DNA of 64,000 nucleotides. Source: Pomphorhynchus laevis. Its lineage: Eukaryota; Acanthocephala; Palaeacanthocephala; Echinorhynchida; Pomphorhynchidae. Location of the stretch: NCBI GenBank assembly GCA_012934845.2, contig WNNJ02002271.1, forward strand, positions 55,161 through 119,160. The letters run 5' to 3'. Position numbers and translations under genes: made by a program. Below, in pieces: positions 9,700 to 22,300 of the stretch. The notes under the pieces were generated by a model. It made no database searches. It saw only the letters and a program-made list of their open reading frames with translations, and was not told the DNA's origin. Position 1 is the stretch's first letter. Each line of letters opens with the position of its first letter.

Positions 9700-11870
9700 C
9701 GAAGAAAAAAGCAAACAAAAGTCTAAATCATGTGTAGAGAAGGTGGGAACGGAGGAGATATTTGAATGTGATAAAGGAGAGAGAGCGGCAGACGTCGAGA
9801 GGGAGCTGATTCCAGGCGAGAGAGGTTGCGACGAGGAAGGGTAGGAAACCGTAGTTAAAGTAATTAGGAACGCGGAGTAAGAAGGAATGAGGGGTACGCA
9901 GTGATAGAGAGAGGTGGGACGAGTGTTGTCTAAAAATGGGAGGTTAATGAACGATGGGGAGCTGACAGCGATGAGACGATAGGTGACGAGAAGAAGGCGG
10001 AATTGGATGCTGATGTTGATGCGGGACTAAGAGAGTTGGGCAAGATGTGTGGTCAAAGCGACGGAGACGTGTAAGTACTTGAAGGGCGAAGTTGATTATG
10101 AGTTGTAGGGTTAGGATTATGGATTTTAGAGAATTGGCGATAAGGCTGAGACTTATCGATTTTAGGGAAGATCAGCGATGAGTGAAGAGACACAAGAACG
10201 GATGTCGATAATGGGCGGATACGGCGAATGTCACGGTGAATTAAGTTGGACGAGCGGACCTTGTCGCGGAAGAATAGTTTAAGAGAAAGGTGATCATCAA
10301 AATGGAATTCTAAGACAGTGAGATTGTGTACAATGGGGATGATCGACGAGGCAAAAGATACAGTGGGAGGAGATATGTTTGGTTTACGGGGGAGGATCCA
10401 CATTTTTTTCGACTTTTCGGGGTTTAGAACGAGATGGAGATTGGAGAGACTTTGTAGATAGAAGAAAGACAGTTGGAGGCAGAAATGCCGATATCGTGTA
10501 TGCGATGTGCGGATGCATGAGCATAGAAGATGATGTCATCGGCGGATTGCATGACTTTAAAGGATTAAGGTTTGATAAGTGGAGATAGATCGCCAAGTAT
10601 AAGAGAGCATAGCAGAGGACCTAGGACTGAACCTTGTGCGTGGAAAGGAGGGTACACATATAATGAAGAGAGATAAATGCTTATCTGTATTAAGATTAGG
10701 GTTCTGAGAGCTTAGAAAGAGTAGGTTGATGAGTGAAATTGGGCCATAGCTATATGGAAGGGAGTGGTCGAGCGATTGTTTCTTAAGTAGGGAAAGAATG
10801 ATGGCGGATTTTCAGTGTGAATAGAAGAAATGATTGCGGTGGACGAGTTAAACAGTGTGTTGAGGAAAGAGGATATCGATGAGCATATGGATTTAAGTAT
10901 GGGGTAGGCGGGGAATCTGCAGGTGAGGTTTTGTTGGGCAAGGACATGAGAACATATTAGACTTGGGCAGGTGATACAGCGAGAATATGAAATAGTTCCG
11001 TGTGGATGAGGTGAGGCGGGGAAGAGTGGGATCGGATGAAGATGGGGGTAAGAGAGCAGAGTAGATACTTTGACCTAGATAAATTTCGTTTAACCATGGG
11101 ATTGATGTTGCAAGACGAAGAGGATCGAAGAAGGATTGAGTTAAAGGTATGCTAGAGAGTCTCAGAGTTGAATAGACTTGCTATAGAATTAGAATAATGA
11201 ATAATCATGGAGATTTATGTTGCAAGGCGAAGAAGAGCGGACAAAGATTGAGTTAGAAGTATGCCAGAGAGTCATAGTTGAATGAAGTGATTATTTTATG
11301 CTGCCAGAAGGAGTTGCATTTTGTACGTAGTAGATGGAGATGAGACCGGCGAAGAGCAAGATATGAATCACGGAGATACAAAGTGAGCTAGTGGATACCA
11401 CGTCTGAGAGAGCGATGAATGACTCGAAAAGCATGACTGAGTCGACGCTTTGAGCGTAGGCATTCGATGTTAAACCGTGGGGCACAGTGGAAGCGACGGT
11501 GATTGTGAGGCTTGAAGGGCAAGAGAAGATCGAGAGTGGATGTGAGTTTAGAGTCGAAAGGAAATGCGAGATCGTGATGAAAGGAATATGTTATTGTAAG
11601 AGTTTGGGGATCGATTTGAGTAAGGTTGAGCGGATAAGAGGAATGTCAAGATTTCTCCAAGGGCGACATAGGATGGTAAGTGTGTGAAGCGTGGAGTGGT
11701 TGGAAGTGAAATTAACGGTGACGAAAAAGTGATTGGGTTGATCTGGATCTGAGTTGGACAGTGAGGTGTATGCAGCAAACGATCGGGGACAGCGATGATG
11801 TCGAGTTCCGAGCCAAGGATATGTGTGGGGGCTGTTGAGATGAGTTTGTAAACTCATCGTGATTTATGCA
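9700..11870 (-). mobile_element. Jockey/CR1-group LINE, decayed
   Basis: This segment is far richer in G+C and strongly purine-biased on the + strand, unlike its surroundings. On the minus strand it reads as a broken LINE ORF2. An endonuclease C-terminal stretch (LGSELDIIAVPDRLLHTP near 11750-11820) comes first, then a degraded RT. The catalytic box reads QSADDIIFYAHAS (about 10510-10550), from an original YADD. It is followed by a post-catalytic KSRKK-WILP segment and LTVLEFHFDDHLSLKLFF with a run like DIRRIRPLSTSVLVSLHSSLI (about 10150-10330), typical of the RT thumb in Jockey/CR1/L2 LINEs. Many breaks. Clade assignment within the group is uncertain. Confidence 0.6.
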
Positions 11871-12613
11871 TTGTCATCGAACGTGCTTTTATTTTCATTA
11901 TTATCTAGTTATTCTATGAAAGTATTAAGTTCGATTGCTGGGTTTATCAACACACTGATAGTATACAATAATAATGAAATATTATTACAATAATACAATA
12001 GTATTATTGTAATAATACAAGGATTTAGCCGCAAGGGATGTATTGTCAGCAAATCAATTCTGAACGACAGTAAAATCTAGATGGCAAAATGATTAAATAA
12101 AAACTGCTAGATTCTTGGGTATGTAGTTCTTTGGAATAATATAATAATATAATATTACAATTTTATACTATTGTAATATTTATACAATTTTTTAAATTGT
12201 ATAAATATTTTTATTGCTAAATAAAAATTTAAATTTTTTTAATAAATAATTAAATAAATTTAAATAATTATAACTTATTTATATATAGCAAATTCATATC
12301 AACTAACTGAGCTGACGTATTTTATACTATAAATAAGTTAAAAATAATATTAAATAATTTTGTTTATAAGAATTTAATAATTATTATAACTTTATCATTA
12401 TAATAATTAAAAATGATAATTAGAATATATGAATGCGTGGATAATTAGAATAATTATCTACGCATTAATATTTGATAATTAGAATGCGTAGCATTAATAT
12501 TTTAATAATTATATTAAATTATATTAATATATAATTATATTAATTAAATTAAATATTATTAATATTATATTAATGATTTCGTATTGCATCTTAACGACCC
12601 GTGTATTAATATT

Positions 12614-13144
12614 AGTAATTTGGTAGATGTTTGCTTATTAACGTTGTAGTTTTGTAATAAAGTTTTGATGTTGAAACTCCCTAATCGCCGTGGTGGGAGA
12701 GGGTTAATATTTTAAATAAATTATTTCAGATAATTATTAATTTTTCATTGTCAATTTTATTATCTAATTGCTATAATTTTGTGTTTTACTGTTTTATAAT
12801 ATAATAATTATTTTTAAACTGTAATAATGTTTTCGATAAAAATTTATACGACGAGCGCATTATGGAGGTTGAACAAGGTTCCTTCTGCCCGATCATGTTT
12901 GCTTTATCAGATGAGTTTGGTGGATCGGCGCAAAGAGTAATACAGGCGATACTAATCAATACTAATCATGCGGCAGAAGGTTGATGAATGAATTATCTAT
13001 CCATTAAAATGATTATCTTTTCACACACTGCATCTATCCATTTTATCTATCCATTTTATCTAATTTAATCTGTTTTAATGTTTATCTATCCATTTTATCT
13101 ATTCATTTTATCTATCCATTTTATCTAATTTAATCCATTTTAAT
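12614..13144 (+). repeat. 531-bp tandem duplication, copy 1
   Basis: The unit begins AGTAATTTGGTAGATG and is repeated at once at 13145-13675. It contains an inverted pair CCTTCTGCC...GGCAGAAGG about 80 bp apart and ends in ATCTATCCATTTT-type short repeats. No coding sequence was recognised in it or in the AT-rich 11870-12613 stretch before it. Confidence 0.9.
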
Positions 13145-13675
13145 AGTAATTTGGTAGATGTTTGCTTATTAACGTTGTAGTTTTGTAATAAAGTTTTGAT
13201 GTTGAAACTCCCTAATCGCCGTGGTGGGAGAGGGTTAATATTTTAAATAAATTATTTCAGATAATTATTAATTTTTCATTGTCAATTTTATTATCTAATT
13301 GCTATAATTTTGTGTTTTACTGTTTTATAATATAATAATTATTTTTAAACTGTAATAATGTTTTCGATAAAAATTTATACGACGAGCGCATTATGGAGGT
13401 TGAACAAGGTTCCTTCTGCCCGATCATGTTTGCTTTATCAGATGAGTTTGGTGGATCGGCGCAAAGAGTAATACAGGCGATACTAATCAATACTAATCAT
13501 GCGGCAGAAGGTTGATGAATGAATTATCTATCCATTAAAATGATTATCTTTTCACACACTGCATCTATCCATTTTATCTATCCATTTTATCTAATTTAAT
13601 CTGTTTTAATGTTTATCTATCCATTTTATCTATTCATTTTATCTATCCATTTTATCTAATTTAATCCATTTTAAT
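13145..13675 (+). repeat. 531-bp tandem duplication, copy 2
   Basis: Second copy of the 12614-13144 unit; I saw no differences. The near identity suggests a recent duplication or an assembly duplication. Confidence 0.9.
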
Positions 13676-13832
13676 GAATTATCTTAGATAATAATTATTA
13701 TGATTATTAAATTATATAATTTATATTCAAAATTTATATTCAGTTAGTAGTAATAATACAAAAGCTGAGTTAAATTAGCTGATATTTTTTTAATAGAATA
13801 TTGATTTATTGATAAAATACAGACATAAAGGT

Positions 13833-15800
13833 TCCCTCGAATGGGCCAATCATTTATTTACATCAAAATCATTGCGACACAAGAGTTCGTTTTCATCACC
13901 GTTGATATTCTATTTTGAGCTCGTAGGCACAGTGTTGCAGCCTTTGCAATGCGAATGCTGATTAATTGACAAAGGTTATTTATAAGAATCGAATAGTTTA
14001 GTCTTGTAATTTGAGATCTTCTGCCTGCAATACGCCGTAGTATACGATCAGCTTCGTCTCCAATACCACCAGAGGTAGAGAAAATCAACGGAGTAGAGCT
14101 TGATCCTTCGACTTGAATTCTCTCGGCATATTTGGATTTCTTTCGGTTAGCATAAAATTCATTGCTTTGACGGGGAGTACGCAATGCATTGGATGAAGCC
14201 AGTACACTATATACACCCATCGAAGTAATCCTGCTCCATATCTTTTCCCGACAAGCCAGCACACTTGATGTCCAAGCTGGCATTCAATTCAAGGCTTGTA
14301 GCGGAATTGTTGAAAATAACATCAGGTGGGACTTCATTAAGAACTGGCTCAAGTTGAACCGAATGCGATAAACGTGATAATTCATCAGCGATAACATTAC
14401 GGACACAGTTGTGTCGAGACATAGGAACCCCACCATGTGGACAAGATAGTGCGTGTTGTATGGACATTTGTACACCACATCGACACTTGTTCTTTAAGCA
14501 ACTTGGCATCCAACCATACCTAGCCGCAATTGCATCCACAAATTCCAGTCTAGAAAGATGATATCCCTTATACGCAAGTGGGCGTGATTGTAGCCATGCC
14601 GAAGCACCTTTTTTGATCCATACATCATTGCCGAAGAATAATTCTCGGAAATCAATGATCTCGCTATTGTAGATATTTCATCCTTTTTCCGATTAATTTG
14701 TTTCGCTATGTCATTTTGTCTAACATGAGACTTTACATCGGTGAGTCCATTTAGAGCTGAACACAATAATCTTATCCATTCATATTCTTGAATAACGTTC
14801 TTAGATGGGTTTGCGATAGCTAACCTCTAAATAAGTTGGTGTTTCAGTTATCAGACGAATGTCATCAGTTATCAGTTGAATTCCCAGCAGAGCAGGGATC
14901 AGCCTCGTGCGTATGACATATTCTAAAGGATCATACCATGATACATTACAAGGAGTTGTTCTCTTGAGGAATATCTATTTTGATTGGATTGCTACAGTAT
15001 GTGCAACATATGCAACATGTGGGTCGTAAGTGGCAACACCAGACAAACGTTTCGACAACTTTGCAAAGGAACTGTACATTCTCGACTACAATAGAAGATA
15101 CGTAAGCACTAGTTCCAATTGGGGATCCAAGGACTGTAATCCCATCAGTACATATAGATATTTGTGAATCTTTAAACAGTAGTTCTGCCTGCAATTTATA
15201 AGTTTCTTTAATAAGAAGCTTACACTCGGATGCATTTGGGTAGTAACCATATCTTGGACCTATTTAGTTCAAGTGGCGTCAAACCTGTAGTAAATCATTC
15301 GGTGACCCGATAAAATTAGCATCATCGGCATACCATAAGTTTAAGACTGTGGGATATTTCCTACGAATTTCATTTATTATCGGCATGGTAGCGACGGCAA
15401 ATATCGTCATTGTCATCGGATCACCTTGCGTCACACCATCTTCGGCAATTATCATTTCACCATCAATGCCAAGAACTGTATCACATCCATGAAACAAGTT
15501 GGGACATCATGTGACTACTTTATCAAAAGCTTCATTTACTGTAATGTTTACATTTGCGACAAATAGTGGGATAATATTGTTCACCTTAATTTGAGAGACA
15601 TTGCTACCTAAATCAACAGTTAAACTGGCATTATCTGCATTTACATTCTTTTTTATCGAATTGAATTGCTTATTTAAACAACGAGGTGCAGAGCAGTTGA
15701 ATCACTCTCTACCTGCTTTCCTGCATTTGCAAGATTTGTAACTAGCCGCTTGTCCATTGCATGAGCAACACTTTAGCCTAGTCGGCAAAGCGTAGACCGA
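13833..15800 (-). mobile_element. RLE-type LINE, decayed (RT core to 3' end)
   Basis: Minus-strand coding pieces in order: an RT B motif DGVTQGDPMTMTIFAVA and catalytic LWYADDANFIG (15279-15497); a post-RT segment with TVLGSPIGTSAYVSSIVVE (14946-15194); then a zinc/endonuclease region, CRCGVQMSIQHALSC followed by RHN (14207-14539), ELNASLDIKC, DYFD and a tail with TPLIFSTSGGIGDEADRIL (13858-14283). H-x-x-x-C / RHN / LDI...FFD is the restriction-like (PD-D/ExK) endonuclease arrangement of this LINE family. It ends at the shared 3' motif near 13833-13852. Several frameshifts separate the pieces. Confidence 0.7.
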
Positions 15801-16170
15801 TTTAAAGAACATAGGTTCGAATCTGAAAGTGCAAAAGGTAAACTACGACGTTACACAGTATTCTGATATGTCCGACAAACAATACCAATATGTCAAGCTT
15901 AAATCTGCCATATTGTGTGTCAAGATGTATATAATTGAGTTTCGAATTGAGGATGTCGTGACTGGTTTGAAATGCGAAATCACATGGTGTGACGTGGCAA
16001 AAAGCTTAAATAGTAGAGATAATATATTTTAAATGCACCATTCAAATGCATATAAACATGTATGTCTTTCACCTACCGAAAACTTTTGTCTTTAGTTTAA
16101 AGACAAATAAAAGTTTCTAATTTATTAATTCTATTAGATTTATTAGTATTAAATTTATTAGAATCTTTAG

Positions 16171-16312
16171 GTAAAAGACCTATCTGCTATCTCACTTCGA
16201 AATCCTGTGAATATATGTGTTGACAAACGGGAACAGGTTGCTCCTGGTATATCTCAGGAATTCATTAGAATTAGAGCCAACCAAGAAAAGGATCGCGAGC
16301 CAATACTATTAG
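16171..16312 (+). CDS. DDX27: DDX27 exon a (VKDLSAISL)
   Basis: Acceptor CTTTAG before 16171, donor GTTTGT after 16312. Reads VKDLSAISLRNPVNICVDKR then QEFIRIRANQEKDREPILL, the start of helicase domain 2. It begins at phase 0 and ends one base into a codon. Confidence 0.88.
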
Positions 16313-19300
16313 GTTTGTATTTTGTCATTTGTGTTTTGTTAGTTATTCTTAAAAATAAGATTACAGCATTTTAAATAAAATTTAATTTAAAGAATTAAAT
16401 ATATATATATATTTTAATTTACAGGAATGAACAAAATTAGATTTATCACAAAAATTACAATATTTCGATAGCTGTTGCTATCATCTTCTGATTGTATTTT
16501 AAAACAACTACTCTTATTGTCTTGTTAAAGACGCTCCTGATGGCAGCTTTGCATTAAACAGCTACCACATTTTCTATAAAAAGGTTTCATGATATTTCAA
16601 TTTCCATTTTGATCAACCAATTCAATCACCTAGGGAAGAAATAACTAGTACAGTTTTGTACAAAGATAAAGACGATCTAACATCACCCGAATTACTATGA
16701 TTCATACTAAATCACCTGATAATATCACCTGATTTTCAATATTAGATTTAAGAGAAAACTATGAACAATTCACGCCTTTAAGGCAGTCCGTAATTGAGTA
16801 ATCAACTGCTTCGAGTTTCGCTAAATAATGATTAGCAAAGTGATCGACTTGGCAAATGAATCCAATTTCGTGAATCGAAATCTTCCATACATTAAAAATG
16901 TTTTTCTAATCCGTTCTGAATATTTTAAATTGGTTGTTTGAGTTTTTCTGTTTGTTTCATTGGAAGGTCATGCAAGGCAAATATCTAAACCCTCATTCAT
17001 TTTCTATATCTTTCCACACATCCTCACTATTTAATCAGTCTTTTATACTGACGACTGGTTGTTATCCCACAAAACCTACTGATCAACGTTTGCTCATTGT
17101 CCTATCTGACTTTTATACCAAAAACGAACTCTGCAAAATTGAAAGTCCTTTTATTTCATAAAGACGGTCCACTCCACCGAATCAGGTAACTTATTTATGA
17201 TAGTAACCCTTCTAAATTTGTTACAATTTATTATTATCTAACTTTCAAACGGCCTTCCGTATCTTGAACGTAAGGTTTCAAAAACATCGATTACAGGAAG
17301 CTTAAATCACTTAAATCTTCAATGTTATATTGCATTTATTTCACAAACCGTAAAAAGTCGGTGTAATGTTGCTTTGTATAACGATTCGCAGGGTTGTCAA
17401 TAAAATGAATTCCACCGAAGCACTCTTGTCTCCCAAACACACTTGGCTCATGTATATTGCGCATCATTTTCTTTAAACATCCACTACAAATTTAAAATTA
17501 CACATCGATTGTCTAGAGCTGGCCATTCTAGACCAACTGTACACGGCACCAATCATGCTATTCTCTTCTGCATGTTTTTCAATGTCCTCACCTCAAAACC
17601 CTCTCACTCTCCTATGTCGAATAGAGCAAAGATTCAATATTATAGAAGAGCTATCGATTTTTTACAGATGAGCTGACGATTAACGTTTACAGATAAGCAA
17701 TCACTAAATTTTGATGTAAATTTTCTGTAATACTTTAATTGCTTTTTCCTTTATAAGATGCTTATCAGGTAGCCTTTCTTAATATTGTATTATTACCTCT
17801 TGTTATTCATTAATCGTTTTATTATCTCAGAGACAAAAATTAGTTTTTAACCAAATTTATTAATGTCAAGTTAAAAAACGATACACTTTCCAAAGACTCG
17901 CTTTGATTAAAAAGTTGTTTTCGCAAAAAATTATTTGTGAAATTTGAAGATTCTTTTACAAATGAGAGTGTAAAATTAAATATGTTAATTTATCAAAAAA
18001 TTATAAATACACATTTTTAAAATTTAATTTATTGGATTTCGGCTTATATTAGTTTTTGTTTGAAATATCAGTTAATTGATATTATTTCAAGTTAACATTC
18101 AATTTAGCTTTGCTTATAAGAGTATGCCCAAAAAATACAATAATTTTCGCTCGAACCAAAATCCAGTGTCATCGTATTTTTATCTTACTTGGATTATTAG
18201 ACTTAAAATCAGAAGAATTACACGGATCTGTACCACAGGCCAAGGTATATCACTTAAAATTATCGTATTTAATACCGACTTATATCAAATTAAAAGCCAT
18301 AATCGATTAATTATTAATCAGATCGATTGATTATTAAGAAAAGTTATACAATCTATAGCTTTTGTTTTAAGGTTATGTAATTGCCATTAAGAGAGTTATA
18401 ATAAACGTCTCAACAATAGCCTTTTAATGAATAGTTTATTATGATTAAGATTATCCATAAGAAGCATATATACTAATAGATTAATAGATTTTATATAACA
18501 TTTACGTTAATTTAATATGCTATTTATATGTACATTTATGCAATAGATGAAATGTATCCAATAGTTATTCATATATGAAAAACTATTTTATATTTCTTCA
18601 ATGTTAAACTTTTTATAAGTCTTAACGCTTTTTAAGCGTTAAGGTACCTGGTTATGTCAAAGTCTAGATTGATGCTTAAACATCACCCAATCACACATAA
18701 CCAGTATGCATGCTTATCTAATTAAGGCTTCCCCAGCCAGACTAAGTTATTATCCAAACACTGCGATTACCATATTTTTTTAGTATATCCTCTGCAAGAC
18801 AGTATCTAAACATTTTATCAACCAACTGCCTTTTATATTATTACAATTTTTATATTATTTAATTTTTTTTTCAAATTTGCTATAATTCCACTTACTTTTG
18901 TTAAAAGCAACCGAGGCAAATATCATCTTATTCACTATGGATTCAGGTATATTTTGCAAAAGCCAGGAGAAAATTTTAATAATTGGTTATGTGTGGAGGC
19001 TCAAAAGTTTAAGTGCAACTGTCGAGTTCACACAAAAGAAAGTGAAGTTGTTTTTTATAATGAAAATCATTATCATTTCGCTAATATAGCAAAAATTAAA
19101 GCCAAGAAGATATACAGCCAAATAAAAACAGCAGCAACTTCCTCAACAGAAACAACTCTAAGTTTAATTGTGCAAGGCAGCTCCTGGTGATACTCAAAGT
19201 GTCACCGCTTATCTTCCACCAATAACCTATATGAAACGTTGTTTGCAACTTAAACGTCAAGTTGCAAATAACTTAACAAGTTAAGTTCTAAATATTCATA

Positions 19301-22300
19301 CCTTGTTCTAATGTCATTGCAGACAATTACTTTACCAGATGAGTTTAAGAAAAATTTAAAAGGAGAGGAGTTTTTACTTTTCGAAAAGCACATTATTATC
19401 TTTGGAACAAGATAGAATTTAAAAATGATGGAGACTACTCAGCATTGGTGCGCGGATGGTACATTTAAAGTTGCCCCAACGTTGTTTGTACAGTTATACA
19501 CTATACATGCCGTTTAATATAATAGCGTGATGCCTTCCATTTAGTCTCTTCTCCCTGATAAAACCGAATGTACATATCAAAGAATATTTCTGCTTTGACA
19601 ACCTTGATACCGAATCTTTAGCCAATTAGCGTTATGACGGACTGCTCGCAATGCAATAAAAAGTGTTTTTCCGGAAACCGAGTTAGCCGGCTGTCTCTTT
19701 CACTTCGGGCAGATCTTTTTTATGTGACTGCCCGAATTTTCAGCGTTTTAAAAATGTCGTGGATGAATATGGAACTTCTGTTATTTATTAGTCAATTCAA
19801 AAAATAACGTTTATTTTAAATTTCATTTTTTTAACTTGATTTAAATTATTGAAAATCTAAAAACAATTATTAATTTTATTATTTAATTATTAAATTTTAT
19901 TTAGCATTATTATGTTTTGTTTATTTTATAATTATATTAAATACGTAGACTCAGTTAGCTGATTTAATTTGTTCTACTGACATGTTATTATTGACCTGTG
20001 GACTTTGTTTGTCCAGTAATATGACCTCTGTCAGAAATACTGAAACTATGTATTATTGGTTACGACTTTACTATTATTTTTCTTATTTTCAAACAAGCAT
20101 GAATTATTAATTCTTAAAAAAGGGAGAAGTTTGCATCCCAAGGTGCTTACACTTTAAAATGTAAACTGCTTCACGTGATCACGTTTAAGAGACCAGGTAT
20201 TGGCCAATAGCGAGGTTGCGTAGCGCGTAAAGTGAAGGTGGTAGATCTTTATAAATCTTGTACCAGCCTGCAACCGCCTTAAGCAGGGCAGCCCCGGTGT
20301 CAGATGCTGCTGGATGGCCCGTTGTTAGTTTTGTCTGAGTCAAGTGAACTAGGCGACGACACCGAAAAAGCAACCTTAAAAATTATGACTTAAAAGATAA
20401 TGTTTTTTATTTTATAATTATATTAAATACGTAGACTCAGTTAGCTGATTTAATTTATTTATTTGATATTTCGACTGTACTTAGCAGTCCTTTTCATGCA
20501 TACTATATAATATAAAATATAATACATTAAATAATGAAATTTGAAGCATTGCAACTATATGTAATGATATTGGCTTTCTTCAAAATCATTTAAATAATTT
20601 AATAGATACATATTTTAAACTAGGTTACTATAAAAATAACATCAAGCAGAAAATAGTAAAATATATAAATCAACACAATAATATAAAGAATAAATTTAAA
20701 CTTTAAGTGGCAAATTTTTATGGATGGATAATAAATAATATACTTTGTATTAGAATAAGATACTAGATAGTTTAATCAGAGGAAATACATCATTAGCATG
20801 TATTTGGCCCCGCTGCTATGTTGGGTAGAGGAGTTAGGGGCCGAAACCTGATAGCATAGCAGTTCCTCCTGATGACCTCTAATTATTATTCTGATACAAC
20901 GTCTGTTATTTATTAGTCAATTCATAAAAATGACGTTTATTTTAAATTTTATTTTTTATTTTTTATTTTTTTAACTTGATTTAAATTATATAAAATCTAA
21001 AAACAATTATAATTTATTATTTAATTATTAAATTTTGATTTAGCATTATTATGTTTTGTTTATTTTATAATTATATTAAATACGTAGACTCAGTTAGCTG
21101 ATTTAATTTGTTCTACTGACATGTTATTATTGACCTGTGGACTTTGTTTGTCCAGTAATATGACCTCTGTCAGAAATACTGAAACTATGTATTATTGGTT
21201 ACGACTTTACTATTATTTTCGCTCGGTTGCAAAAAATTTGCACATGTTATTGTAATTAAATATTTAATTAAAAATTCCAAAATAATGACATTTAGATTTT
21301 GATCTCAATTAAAAATTTATATTATATATTATATATTTATAATATATCTATTATAAAGAGCTAATATTATATATTTTGTAATCAAATTAGTTTAAAAACT
21401 AATTTGATTATACGACAAAAATTTTAAAACTTAAATAAATAGGTTTTGTTCATAACTAATTTTGTTTATCGTTTGATCAAATTGGTAGATTTTACTTGTT
21501 CGGTTTTGTTATCGATATAATCAATAGTATTATATATAATTATAATCAATTTGATTAATAATATACGGTTATTAATTATACTTAAAATTATTTTGTTTTT
21601 TTATTTAAATTAAATTGGATTATATATAATCAAATCATATAGTTACGATTATAATTAAATCACAATTGAAAACAAATGCTAATAATAATTTATAATTAAT
21701 GTAATTTTTTAATTATTAATTATTAATTTTTTTAATTAATAATTATTAAGGATTAATAGTTATTATTGATATAATTTGGTTTATTTTATTAAAAATTATA
21801 TATTTTCACTACATAAAACCTTATATTAAATTTTTAATTTTTTTTATTTATATTTTTGTGTTTAATTTGTTAGATAAATAATTTAAATTTACAAATTTAA
21901 AATCAAACATGTTTAATCTACATTTAAAATTTAATGTTTTGAGAAGTATTTTTTAAGTATTTATAAATATTTTTATATTTTAATTTTATATTTATAAATT
22001 ATTTGGAATTGTTCTTCTTTTTATCAAATTTTTGATTTTTTAGCGTGTGCTCACCATGCAGCAATTTAAAAACAAAGAGATAGACATTCTTGTTGCTACT
22101 GACCTTGCAGCCCGTGGCTTAGACATACCCGATGTTGAAACTGTAAGTAATTTTTTTCGCAAGTCAATTTTTTGACTTGATTATTTTGACATCAGGTTAA
22201 TTATTTTAATTCACAAGTCAACGAAATTTTTTTTGATACTAATATAGACAATTACTTATGCTTATTTTAATAGCATAATATACTTGTGTTTATTTTAATA

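Noticed and set aside
10379-10596. Overlapping frames on both strands around 10.4-10.6 kb as small genes
   Set aside because: They fall across the broken RT catalytic region of the minus-strand LINE; GC-rich DNA gives long frames by chance.
16934-17676. Frames at 16934-17161 and 17443-17676 as DDX27 exons
   Set aside because: Their products match no part of the helicase and no splice sites fit the phases of the placed exons.
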